Positions 1-5,306 of a stretch of DNA of 6,516 nucleotides are shown here, one piece after another. Under the pieces are notes generated by a model. That model was not told the origin of the DNA. It saw nothing but the letters and a program-made list of their open reading frames with translations, and did not search any database. The DNA is taken from positions 1 through 6,516 of the forward strand of contig QKDT01000409.1 in NCBI GenBank assembly GCA_003251995.1, read 5' to 3'. The position numbers and the translations under genes were made by a program. The first letter of the stretch is position 1. Each line of letters opens with the position of its first letter. Origin of the DNA: Desulfovibrio desulfuricans. GTDB taxonomy: Bacteria > Desulfobacterota > Desulfovibrionia > Desulfovibrionales > Desulfovibrionaceae.

Positions 1-751
1 GGAAATCAGCGTCTGTCACCTCTGCATAGAACGTGTTTGATCCATCCGACACTCGCCATTTATTCTTTTCCTGAAATGAAATGCTGACCAAGCGAAGCAT
101 AGCCTCGTATGACGAGTCTGGGAGTTCTTCATCTTCAAGTTCAGGTACAATAAAGCATTCAGCATCTTCACTAGATATAGTTTCTGCTTCAATAGAGCCC
201 TCTCCTGCCGAAAATGCCACTGAAGCAATGCCTTCTCGTTGCAGCGGTGCTTGTATTGCCCCTTCAAGCCCTTTTCTCACTCCATAATCTTGCAACAAGG
301 AAACAACATTTTTCTCAACCTCAATGCTGTCTCCATCTTCAGCAAGAATGACGGCAACATTCCCTTGAATGGTAACGCTTTCCATCTTTCTGGCTTTGAG
401 CCACCGCAAAACTTGTATAACGCCTTTTGTCGTTCCGGCAGCAGTCACCCCAGCAAAGCCAAGGTAGGCAAGTATGTTAGCCCCAGCCACAACTCCATCG
501 CTGTTCATAAAATTCACGATAGATTGTGCGACGCCCTGGGCAATAGCAAGGTCGATACCAAAACAGCCTGTCTTGAATGAGCCTTTCACCTTAACGGAAA
601 CATTGGCCCGCCCTTGGTTCAGCACCCTATTCGCCCCCTCGATGGCTTCACCTAGGGCAAACAATGCAGGGGAAAGGTCCCTAACGTCCATCTCGTTATT
701 ATCAAGAGCTGGTCCGTCATAAACAACGTGGAAAAAAGTATTTGTTTTCAT
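1..751 (-). CDS. Uncharacterised protein, C-terminus cut by window edge
   Basis: An open frame starts at ATG 751-749 and runs without a stop to the left edge, giving 250 complete codons. An in-frame TAA at 763-761 leaves no room for a longer start. The Shine-Dalgarno signal is weak (GAG about 7 nt upstream). The N-terminus reads YDGPALDNNEMDVRDLSPAL (residues 11-30), followed by an LGEAIEGANRVLN helix and a beta-like VSVKVKGSF stretch. Residues about 86-118 are a Gly/Ala-rich hydrophobic segment (GVVAGANILAYLGF...) that ends in a basic RWLKARK; it could be membrane-associated or a packed helical hairpin. An acidic linker lies at about 203-214. The visible C-terminal end has a beta-rich KWRVSDGSNTFYAEV stretch. 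It resembles conserved hypothetical proteins of bacterial accessory regions that carry a 'DGPAL...MDVRDLxPALxALG' N-terminus, but I cannot assign a function. Codon usage is visibly more AT-rich than in the primase operon, suggesting a different origin (cargo gene or flanking chromosome). Confidence 0.85.
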   Translation of the reverse strand, partial: MKTNTFFHVVYDGPALDNNEMDVRDLSPALFALGEAIEGANRVLNQGRANVSVKVKGSFKTGCFGIDLAIAQGVAQSIVNFMNSDGVVAGANILAYLGFAGVTAAGTTKGVIQVLRWLKARKMESVTIQGNVAVILAEDGDSIEVEKNVVSLLQDYGVRKGLEGAIQAPLQREGIASVAFSAGEGSIEAETISSEDAECFIVPELEDEELPDSSYEAMLRLVSISFQEKNKWRVSDGSNTFYAEVTDADF

Positions 752-892
752 ATGAACTCGTTAGCAAGATCAGTATTGCCCTGTAAATATGCGGAAACTG
801 AGTAGGCCACCAAACAACGCGGAATTATTACCCATAAACAAGACAATTTAATAGATTTTTTCCCTCTTCTACCCACCATATCATCCCCTATA
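752..892. other. AT-rich intergenic stretch beside the repeat array
   Basis: No gene is supported here. The stretch is AT-rich compared with the primase operon, with runs such as ACAATTTAATAGATTTTTT at about 843-861. It directly adjoins the CGTAAC/GTTACG array starting at 893. In iteron-type origins an AT-rich tract beside the binding sites is where the DNA first opens. That role is an inference from position and composition only. The weak promoter for the left-edge gene also falls here. Confidence 0.4.
824..852 (-). promoter_or_regulatory. Possible sigma70 promoter for the left-edge gene
   Basis: On the minus strand, AATAAT (829-824) matches the -10 consensus at 5 of 6 positions. It lies 17 bp from ATTAAA (852-847), which matches the -35 consensus at only 3 of 6. 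Transcription would start near 817, leaving a leader of about 65 nt before the ATG at 751. The -35 is poor and the region is AT-rich, so a chance match is quite possible. Confidence 0.25.
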
Positions 893-1094
893 CGTAACAG
901 CGTAACATTTTCGACAAAACAAAAAGATAAATAGCATTCTATGCGTAACCGTTACCGTAACATTTTTCCATCCGTAACATGCCAGTCTTTTCCGAAGAGC
1001 GCATCCGTCCTGCGTGTTACGGCAACAAGCCGTTACGTTACGGAATGTGTTACGCATCAAGTGAAGGTTTTTCCGTGATTGTTACGCTGTTACG
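893..1094. repeat. CGTAAC/GTTACG iteron-like array with nested dyad symmetry
   Basis: Five CGTAAC copies lie on the left (starting at 893, 901, 944, 956 and 973) and six GTTACG copies on the right (1016, 1032, 1037, 1049, 1081 and 1089). The right half is therefore largely the reverse complement of the left. The outer arms are a perfect 15-bp inverted repeat (CGTAACAGCGTAACA at 893-907 against 1080-1094). Inside are ATGCGTAAC at 941-949 against 1049-1057, and CCGTAAC at 955-961 and 972-978 against GTTACGG at 1037-1043 and 1016-1022. All these pairs centre within 993-999. The last codons and the TAA of the primase gene are built from the outermost copies. An array of short sites next to a primase-helicase gene is typical of replication origins; P4 alpha, for example, binds repeats in ori and crr. 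Operators for the gene starting at 751 are an alternative. Confidence 0.8.
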
Positions 1095-3304
1095 GATAAA
1101 ACACCAATGCCGAAAGGTATATACCTGGAAAAGGCCTCATCAAATGCGCTTCTTTCATACCCTTTGGCTGTGCCTGCGTGGCGAAAGCGTAGCGTGGTGC
1201 TGCTGCTGCCGTACCCCTTCAGCTTGTTGGCAACCTGGCGGGGGGAGATTGGCTTTCCCCTATTGTATGTCAACCAGGGCTTTTCGTCGTCTTCACACAG
1301 TGCCCTTATCATGTCGGCGGTGCTGATCCGGTCCACCTCTTTAATCTCGAACACTTCCTTGATATGCGCCAACAGTTCCACGCCAATAGTCTGTGTTGGG
1401 CTCTCATTACCGGAAAGCTTGATTGCTGCCCTGGTGCCGATCTCGAGCCACTGGCCACCGGCAACCAGGGCGATTGCCAGCAGAGGTTCCCAGTTGTCCT
1501 GGGCGCGGTCGTTCAGGCAGGATGGCAAGGGCGGCCTGGCCAAGCGTACCTCTTCGCTGTAATCGTCGGCAAACCTGGCCAGTTTCGAGCGCAGCTTTAC
1601 AAACAGGTCGGCTTCGGCATAGCGGATCCGGTCCACCTCCTCGTGGGGTAGCTTCCGGCGAAGCTCCAGGATAACCGCCCTGTCCATGATGGTATCGGCA
1701 ACGTGGCCGATGCCGGCAAGGGCCTTTGCGCCCCAGGTGTTGAACTTGGCGGGGGTGTAGTTGTCGCCAATGGTGCGGATGACATAGGCCGATTCCCTGG
1801 TGTGGCCGCTGTTGATGATCCCGCGCAGCTCTTCGTTGTCTTTCATGAAGGCGTCCGCCTCGTCGATGAGCAAGGTTGGCCGCCATGCATCGATGGCCCG
1901 GTACAGCGCTGCCGGTGAGATACTGCTTGCGGTCAGCGCCCGTGCCGACAACCGCCCCAGGAGAAAGAGCAGTTGCGACTTGCCGCACCGCTTCTCCGGG
2001 GCGGTGATGACCGCCAGGGGTGCGACCTGCACCACGTCCATGAACCAGGTCATGGCGGACCAGAGCGCCACAGCCTGGGCGACCTCATCCGAACAGACAA
2101 TGAACCGCTGAATGGTGGCGGCGATGGCGTCCAACAGCGGCCCGGGCTCGACCGGATCCGGCCAGGGGTCCGGCTCGTCAAACGGCAAATCATCACCGTC
2201 CTGTCCCCTGCCCGCCTCCTTCACGGCGCGGTCAAGGACAGAGGCCCGTACCCCAAGGGCCTCGGCCACGGCGCGGCGTTTCTGTTCGTATTCGATGGCC
2301 GACAACCCAGCCAGGTAATGAATCATTCCCTCGGGGTCGTCTGCCCCCAGTTCTGGTTCGGGGTCGTCAACTGTCAAGGATTCCTTGACGGTTGATACCT
2401 CCTGATGCTTTCCTACTGGCTGTGCCGCCGCAATAGCCTGTTGCACCGCCTCCTTCCCGTGCTCGTGCCACAGGTCCCAAAAATCGGCTTTCTTGCCCAT
2501 GCCGGGAACAGCTACCAGCCCGCCGACAGCATCGGCTGCAGCCATTGCCGCCTCTATCCCTGGATTGCTGTCTTTATCCTCGCTCCGGTCGTCGTCCGCG
2601 CAGAGGATGATTTGTGCATCCTGGTTACCGGTGCGGACTATCCCAGCAACAGGCGCCAGGTTACCGGCGGAAAAAGCCACCGCCACCGGATACCCAGTTG
2701 CGGCGTGGATTGCTGATCCCGTGGCCCAGCCTTCGGCCAGGCATACGGGGATGGTTGATGTGGTGATGTCGCCTAGGGCGCAAGATAACCCGGTGACGGC
2801 GGATCCCTTCAGAAACATTTTCCTGCCGGCGGATGTGATCGTCTGTAGGGAACGCAAGGCCCAGCCCTGGTCGTACATCGGCACCAACAGCAGGTTGCCT
2901 TCCTGGCGCAAGCCCAGCCCGTCAAGTTGCTTGCGGGCGAGGTAGGGGTGATCTCCCTTGGCAGGTTCGGCGGCCTCCCACCGTCTTGTGACCTCGGCGA
3001 CAACTGCTTCAGGATTCGGCCCGGTCAGCTTGCTGTTCTCTTTGCCCGCCTTCCTGGCAGTTGTCTTTTCCCTGGTCTTTGTCAGTGAAGGTTCCGGCCA
3101 CAGCTCGCGGATCCGCAAGGCGCTGATAACCTCCTCTTGCGAGCATCCAGCCCAACACTTCACCACCGGCTTGCCGTTGTCGCCCTGATCAACCGATAAA
3201 GACGGGTGTGTGTCGTCATGGGCTGGGCAGCAGCACATCCAGCCGCCGCCCTGTTTAGGCTTACCGCCCAGGGCCTGGCCGATACGGTCAACATCTTCCT
3301 TCAT
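1082..3304 (-). CDS. Phage/plasmid-type primase-helicase (CHC2 zinc finger, Toprim, P-loop ATPase, DUF3631-like)
   Basis: This 740-residue protein probably primes and unwinds DNA at the element's own origin. The ATG at 3304 has GGAGG six bases upstream (3315-3311); an upstream in-frame start at 3358 lacks that support and would add 18 Cys-rich residues. Domains in order: a CHC2-type zinc finger (about 24-54, CCCPAHDDTHPSLSV, then CWAGC); a Toprim domain (about 185-290) with its Glu in EGWATG (191-196) and acidic CADDD (235-239), then a DxxNPG-like turn; and an acidic linker (about 300-385). The ATPase has a Walker A-like APEKRCGKS (435-443), with Pro at the usual first Gly as is common in this family, and Walker B TLLIDEAD (477-484). 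The C-terminus resembles DUF3631 (PWLTYNRGKPISPRQVANKL, about 676-695). EGWATG resembles the EGYATA motif of P4 alpha primase. It is the last gene of the operon, overlaps the preceding gene by 17 bp, and its stop lies inside the iteron array. Toprim plus ATPase makes a replicase role likely; no activity is proven. Confidence 0.92.
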   Translation of the reverse strand: MKEDVDRIGQALGGKPKQGGGWMCCCPAHDDTHPSLSVDQGDNGKPVVKCWAGCSQEEVISALRIRELWPEPSLTKTREKTTARKAGKENSKLTGPNPEAVVAEVTRRWEAAEPAKGDHPYLARKQLDGLGLRQEGNLLLVPMYDQGWALRSLQTITSAGRKMFLKGSAVTGLSCALGDITTSTIPVCLAEGWATGSAIHAATGYPVAVAFSAGNLAPVAGIVRTGNQDAQIILCADDDRSEDKDSNPGIEAAMAAADAVGGLVAVPGMGKKADFWDLWHEHGKEAVQQAIAAAQPVGKHQEVSTVKESLTVDDPEPELGADDPEGMIHYLAGLSAIEYEQKRRAVAEALGVRASVLDRAVKEAGRGQDGDDLPFDEPDPWPDPVEPGPLLDAIAATIQRFIVCSDEVAQAVALWSAMTWFMDVVQVAPLAVITAPEKRCGKSQLLFLLGRLSARALTASSISPAALYRAIDAWRPTLLIDEADAFMKDNEELRGIINSGHTRESAYVIRTIGDNYTPAKFNTWGAKALAGIGHVADTIMDRAVILELRRKLPHEEVDRIRYAEADLFVKLRSKLARFADDYSEEVRLARPPLPSCLNDRAQDNWEPLLAIALVAGGQWLEIGTRAAIKLSGNESPTQTIGVELLAHIKEVFEIKEVDRISTADMIRALCEDDEKPWLTYNRGKPISPRQVANKLKGYGSSSTTLRFRHAGTAKGYERSAFDEAFSRYIPFGIGVLSVTA
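2367..2395. repeat. 29-bp near-perfect palindrome inside the primase gene
   Basis: TCAAC-T-GTCAAGGA-T-TCCTTGAC-G-GTTGA reads the same on both strands around position 2381, with a single mismatched pair (2372/2390). It falls in the codons for the acidic linker between the Toprim and ATPase domains, where sequence constraint should be low. It contains TGTCAA-N7-TTGACG, the same half-sites and spacing as the inverted repeat at 4914-4942. A protein-binding site is the natural reading. As RNA it would have too tight a loop for a normal full hairpin. Confidence 0.6.
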
Positions 3305-3572
3305 TCCGCTCCTCCCTATTGGCCGACAGCAACTGAGTATGGAGCAAATCCACTTCATCCTGCGCTTTCTCAGCGAGGAGCAGGGCCGCGTTCACAGCGC
3401 TGAAGATTTGCCCGGAATAAATCTCCATCAGGTCAGCCTCTGGATTAACAGCGCAACGGACAACGCCCAGAATGCCCCGGACCATATCGATTGCCTCTGT
3501 GGCTTTGTCGTAGTGCTTTCCTTTGGGGACTTCGGAATGCAAAAGAGAGTAGCTTGGTTTCCGTGAGATCAT
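3288..3572 (-). CDS. Small helical protein of the replication operon, function unknown
   Basis: This 94-residue protein has no family I recognise. The ATG at 3572 overlaps the stop of the preceding gene as ATGA and is preceded by AGGAGG with a 7-nt spacer (3585-3580). Its own TGA (3290-3288) overlaps the primase start by 17 bp, so the two are probably translationally coupled. After a basic N-terminus (MISRKPSYSL), most of the chain looks alpha-helical: residues 22-40 (DKATEAIDMVRGILGVVRC) and 46-88, the latter rich in Ala, Leu and Glu and possibly coiled-coil (QIFSAVNAALLLAEKAQDEV). There is no signal peptide or membrane segment. Position suggests a replication accessory factor, but that rests on context alone. 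Confidence 0.8.
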   Translation of the reverse strand: MISRKPSYSLLHSEVPKGKHYDKATEAIDMVRGILGVVRCAVNPEADLMEIYSGQIFSAVNAALLLAEKAQDEVDLLHTQLLSANREERNEGRC

Positions 3573-3949
3573 GGCGCCACCTCCTCCTGTTCCATGTGCG
3601 ATGTGGGCAGGGCGGTTGCTTCCGCGCCCCTGCGGGCATATCCAACCAGGGTGTTGATGAATCCGCGCTCGATGGCGGCGTGCTCTTTTTTGCCCATGGC
3701 CGCGAAAATATGATACAGCATCGGGCTATTTTCCTGACCGGGAGTCAGCAGGAACTGCAGCGCCTCCACTGCGTAGGCCGCCCCGATAATTTCGTCTTCA
3801 TACTCGTGGCCGGTTGACCGCACATGCCACCAGTCTATTTTTTCCCGACCGCGCTTGAGCCGGATAAAGATAAAGGGCAAATGCAGGAAGCTGCGCTCTG
3901 CAGGGTCTATGGCCGCGATTCCTGGTTTCAGCTTTGCCTCGATGTTCAT
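3569..3949 (-). CDS. Uncharacterised replication-operon protein
   Basis: This 126-residue protein is not recognised. I chose the ATG at 3949: it overlaps the upstream TGA as ATGA and has AGGAG eight bases upstream (3962-3958). A GTG at 3958 would leave no usable spacer. It begins MNIEAKLKPGIAAIDPAERS, then a hydrophobic/basic strand FLHLPFIFIRLKRGR (21-35), the aromatic IDWWHVRSTGHEYEDE (38-53), and a helical Ala-rich stretch (about 54-68). The remainder is GFINTLVGYARRG and a polar tail ending EQEEVAP. The FIFIRLKRG strand followed by WWHV could form a small alpha/beta fold. It is the third gene from the operon's 3' end and is translationally coupled on both sides. Confidence 0.82.
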   Translation of the reverse strand: MNIEAKLKPGIAAIDPAERSFLHLPFIFIRLKRGREKIDWWHVRSTGHEYEDEIIGAAYAVEALQFLLTPGQENSPMLYHIFAAMGKKEHAAIERGFINTLVGYARRGAEATALPTSHMEQEEVAP

Positions 3950-4626
3950 GACCGGCACTCCTGCAGGGATTCCTCGTCCATCGCCTCTTTCCGATCACGG
4001 GGAACAAGACGGTAGGATTTAAGCCGGCTTTCAACCTCCAGGTAAAGGGCGCGGCAATGATTCTGATATCCAACGGCCCGTTGCTGCGCCTCATCGACCA
4101 GATCCGATATAAGAAGCGTGGCCCAGGTAAGCTGGTCGATACTAACCCTGAATTCTTGCGTGTCTTCGTCCTGGGATGCCCAAAGCAGGCTGAGCACCGC
4201 CTTGATTTTCTCAATAGGCTCGTGCGGCTCCTTGAGTCTTTCCCCCTCAAGTGTCACAAATGGGTGTATTCCCACCATGATATCCTCGGCGGGAACGGCT
4301 GCTGCCTGAATGATCGCATGGGTGCCGCCCTGCTCCCGGGTGACGAGTTCGCGATAGTCCATCAGGTGCGCCCGTGAAACCGTCAGCGCCTGTGTCACCA
4401 GTTGGGCGACCTGTGGCGGCATTGTCTCTTTGCCCGCCTTCTTGGCCTTCTTGCCGCGCCAATGGTGCCTGACTCGCTCCATGGCCACATCAACCAGGGT
4501 GATGGCGTCGGAAATATCAACGGCCTTTTTAATGCCTCGGTAGCGTTTGCCGCCGTCCTGGGGTGTGCTGTTATTGACTGGGGATGTGGTGGGCGTGCCG
4601 GTGGTGGGACTGGTGGCGTGATGCAT
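3946..4626 (-). CDS. First gene of the primase operon, uncharacterised, basic and helical
   Basis: This 226-residue protein is not recognised. The ATG at 4626 has GGAG with a 6-nt spacer (4636-4633), and its stop overlaps the next ATG. The N-terminus (2-24) is a Thr/Pro/Ser-rich disordered tail. A highly basic stretch follows at 51-67 (RVRHHWRGKKAKKAGKE), which could contact nucleic acid. The rest is predominantly helical and charged, with a segment VSIDQLTWATLLISDLVDEAQQRAVGY near 161-187. It is the first cistron after the antisense-RNA leader, so its expression is the first affected by the control region at 4675-4942. In P1 and P4 this position is held by genes under C4/CI control (ant, or the P4 left operon). 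Nothing here shows an anti-repressor, so function stays open. Confidence 0.85.
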   Translation of the reverse strand: MHHATSPTTGTPTTSPVNNSTPQDGGKRYRGIKKAVDISDAITLVDVAMERVRHHWRGKKAKKAGKETMPPQVAQLVTQALTVSRAHLMDYRELVTREQGGTHAIIQAAAVPAEDIMVGIHPFVTLEGERLKEPHEPIEKIKAVLSLLWASQDEDTQEFRVSIDQLTWATLLISDLVDEAQQRAVGYQNHCRALYLEVESRLKSYRLVPRDRKEAMDEESLQECRS

Positions 4627-4665
4627 GCTGTTCTCCGGTGTAAGGGGTATTTAAGCCCCTGTTGC

Positions 4666-4675
4666 GCTGTCAAAC
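4666..4675. repeat. Distal copy of a 10-bp direct repeat (GCTGTCAAAC)
   Basis: GCTGTCAAAC at 4666-4675 is identical to 4855-4864, where on the minus strand it forms the loop of the second hairpin of the C4-like RNA (GTTTGACAGC). The distal copy lies in the operon leader, just after the stem-loop and T-tract. Its minus-strand sequence TTGACAG can pair in cis with CTGTCAA of the leader (4706-4700). It can therefore compete with the long stem-loop for the same bases. Confidence 0.65.
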
Positions 4676-4677
4676 GC

Positions 4678-4753
4678 AAAAAGGGGCGGACTATGTAGGT
4701 TGACAGACCGGCACCGGACCGGCAGGGGTTGCCCCCTCCCACATAGCCGCCCC
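4678..4753 (-). terminator. Long leader stem-loop with T-tract, probable attenuator
   Basis: Read on the minus strand, GGGGCGG-CTATGT (4753-4741) pairs with ACATAG-T-CCGCCCC (4696-4683), 13 bp with one bulged base, followed immediately by TTTTT (4682-4678). The 44-nt loop holds an inner GGGG-CAA-CCCC hairpin (4735-4725) and the CCGGTGCCGGTCTGTCAA segment complementary to the upstream small RNA. It lies about 50 nt before the first operon gene, so terminating here would shut off the whole replication operon. The loop is long for a constitutive terminator, and part of it can pair elsewhere, so a conditional role is more likely. Confidence 0.6.
4700..4717 (-). promoter_or_regulatory. Leader target site for the C4-like antisense RNA
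   Basis: The leader RNA here reads CCGGTG-C-CGG-T-CTGTCAA. It is complementary to the C4-like RNA segment at 4862-4844 (TTGACAG-C-CCG-AA-CACCGG): 7, 3 and 6 pairs separated by one mismatch and one small internal loop. A second, shorter match pairs TTTTTGCG (4682-4675) with CGCAAAAA (4883-4876) in the first loop of the RNA. Two separate contact regions, both presented in loops, are what is known for C4 of P1/P7. Binding would cover bases inside the attenuator stem-loop. Confidence 0.6.
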
Positions 4754-4804
4754 AAAGAGAAGGCAAGCCATGATGCAAACGCACTGCGCCTGGACTCAGG
4801 GCGC

Positions 4805-4835
4805 AAAAAAACCGCCGAACTGAGAGTTGTGGCGG
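4805..4835 (-). terminator. Intrinsic terminator of the C4-like RNA
   Basis: On the minus strand CCGCC (4835-4831) pairs with GGCGG (4816-4812), and inside it AACT pairs with AGTT around a CTC loop. Seven T follow directly (4811-4805). This is a textbook Rho-independent terminator. It ends the small RNA and would also stop transcripts arriving from the tail genes upstream. Confidence 0.75.
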
Positions 4836-4890
4836 TGCGTCCGCCGGTGTTCGGGCTGTCAAACCCGGCAGGCGTTTTTTGCGCCTGCGT
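4805..4890 (-). ncRNA. C4/CI-like antisense immunity RNA
   Basis: About 86 nt on the minus strand fold into three consecutive hairpins. The first is GCAGGCG / CGCCTGC (4888-4868) with an A-rich loop. The second is CGGG / CCCG around a TTTGACAG loop (4866-4852), with flanking GCCGG / CCGGC. The third is the terminator hairpin (4835-4812) and T7. The first two loops are complementary to two sites in the downstream leader (4682-4675 and 4717-4700). Size, terminator, antisense loops and position ahead of a replication operon match the C4 RNA family of P1/P7 and the CI RNA of P4. There such RNAs maintain lysogeny by blocking expression of the downstream operon. Overlapping minus-strand frames here give Icd/Ash-like peptides (PQLSVRRFFCALSPG), often annotated in C4 regions. 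Ends are estimated from structure; covariance-model confirmation is lacking. Confidence 0.7.
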
Positions 4891-4894
4891 TCGT

Positions 4895-4924
4895 ATCTTT
4901 GCCGGTAAATGGTCCAATTGTCAA
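4895..4924 (-). promoter_or_regulatory. Candidate promoter for the C4-like RNA and operon leader
   Basis: A perfect -35 TTGACA (4924-4919) is followed 18 bp later by AAAGAT (4900-4895), a weak -10 (3 of 6). Initiation about 7 nt later would fall near 4888, exactly at the base of the first hairpin of the small RNA. The -35 is one arm of the inverted repeat at 4914-4942, so a protein bound there would block it. A weak -10 fits a regulated promoter, but the match alone is not strong. Confidence 0.45.
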
Positions 4925-4942
4925 GGGTTGATTGACAATTGG
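4914..4942. promoter_or_regulatory. Perfect 11-bp inverted repeat, candidate repressor operator
   Basis: CCAATTGTCAA (4914-4924), a 7-bp spacer, then TTGACAATTGG (4932-4942), with no mismatches. Each arm contains a TTGACA box, one on each strand; the minus-strand one serves as the -35 of the probable small-RNA promoter. Dyad sites of this size with a central spacer are usual for dimeric helix-turn-helix repressors. No repressor gene is in this window. The loop (GGGTTGA) has no T-tract after it on either strand, so a terminator is unlikely. Confidence 0.65.
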
Positions 4943-4989
4943 CGGGCACGGTGTTCGTTGCGGATCGTCTCTTTTACCCGCCATGGATG

Positions 4990-5003
4990 CAGCACGAGTG
5001 CTG
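4990..5003. repeat. Short inverted repeat CAGCAC-GA-GTGCTG
   Basis: A perfect 6-bp inverted repeat with a 2-bp centre lies between the end of the gene at 5275-5039 and the larger palindrome at 4914. It has no T-tract and no adjacent promoter that I can defend. It may be a second, weaker protein-binding site in the control region or chance. Confidence 0.35.
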
Positions 5004-5038
5004 GAAATGTGGGGCTGGACGCTTGTGTTAAGGGATAT

Positions 5039-5275
5039 TCACTGTTCAAGCCGCTCGCAGGTCTTCAGCATCCTTTCTGCCGCTTTCCGGATCAACGGCC
5101 ACTCTTCAGCGGTAATCTGGACTGTGTTTTCTTCAAGGTTAAGGAGCTGCTTCACCACCACAAACGGGCCACCGCCTTCGTCGTCAAGGCCAACCGTGGT
5201 CACGGTCTCGCCATACATCGGTTGCCCATCCGGAAGTATTGCCAGTTCTTTTTCAATCATACGGTATTTGGCCAC
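5039..5275 (-). CDS. Small uncharacterised protein after the tail module
   Basis: This is a 78-residue open frame starting at GTG 5275. The upstream AGGA is about 11 nt away, longer than ideal, and an internal ATG at 5260 is the alternative. It begins KYRMIEKELAILPDGQPMYG, has a beta-like TVTTVGLDDEGGGPFVVVKQ (25-44) and ends in an amphipathic helix ITAEEWPLIRKAAERMLKTCERLEQ-like (54-78). Overall it is acidic and shows no signal peptide or membrane segment. The composition looks protein-like, and longer plus-strand frames over the same bases do not. No family is recognised. It is the last gene before the antisense-RNA control region. Confidence 0.68.
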   Translation of the reverse strand: MAKYRMIEKELAILPDGQPMYGETVTTVGLDDEGGGPFVVVKQLLNLEENTVQITAEEWPLIRKAAERMLKTCERLEQ

Positions 5276-5306
5276 GTTGCTTTTGTTCCTGTCACATGGA
5301 TTATTT

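Noticed and set aside
893..1094. CRISPR array
   Set aside because: Units are 6-9 bp, spacing is irregular (5-43 bp) and orientation flips at the centre, unlike CRISPR repeats of about 25-40 bp with uniform spacers.
979..1562. Plus-strand frames over the iterons and the primase 3' end
   Set aside because: They translate the repeats and the antisense of the primase; Cys/Trp-rich and low-complexity, with no ribosome site.
1407..1988. Minus-strand 193-codon frame inside the primase gene
   Set aside because: It is a frame-shifted shadow of the ATPase domain, rich in Arg, His, Gln and Pro, with no domain pattern of its own.
3305..3358. 18-residue N-terminal extension of the primase
   Set aside because: The ATG at 3304 has GGAGG at ideal spacing and begins just before the zinc finger; the extension has no such signal and translates the overlap region.
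4683..4753. Transposon terminal inverted repeats
   Set aside because: The 13-bp arms enclose only about 44 bp, no transposase is present, and a T-tract follows one arm, which fits an RNA stem-loop.
4859..4984. 41-codon minus-strand frame MAGKRDDPQ... across the palindrome and promoter
   Set aside because: No ribosome site, and it would be translated through the operator and the first hairpins of the small RNA.
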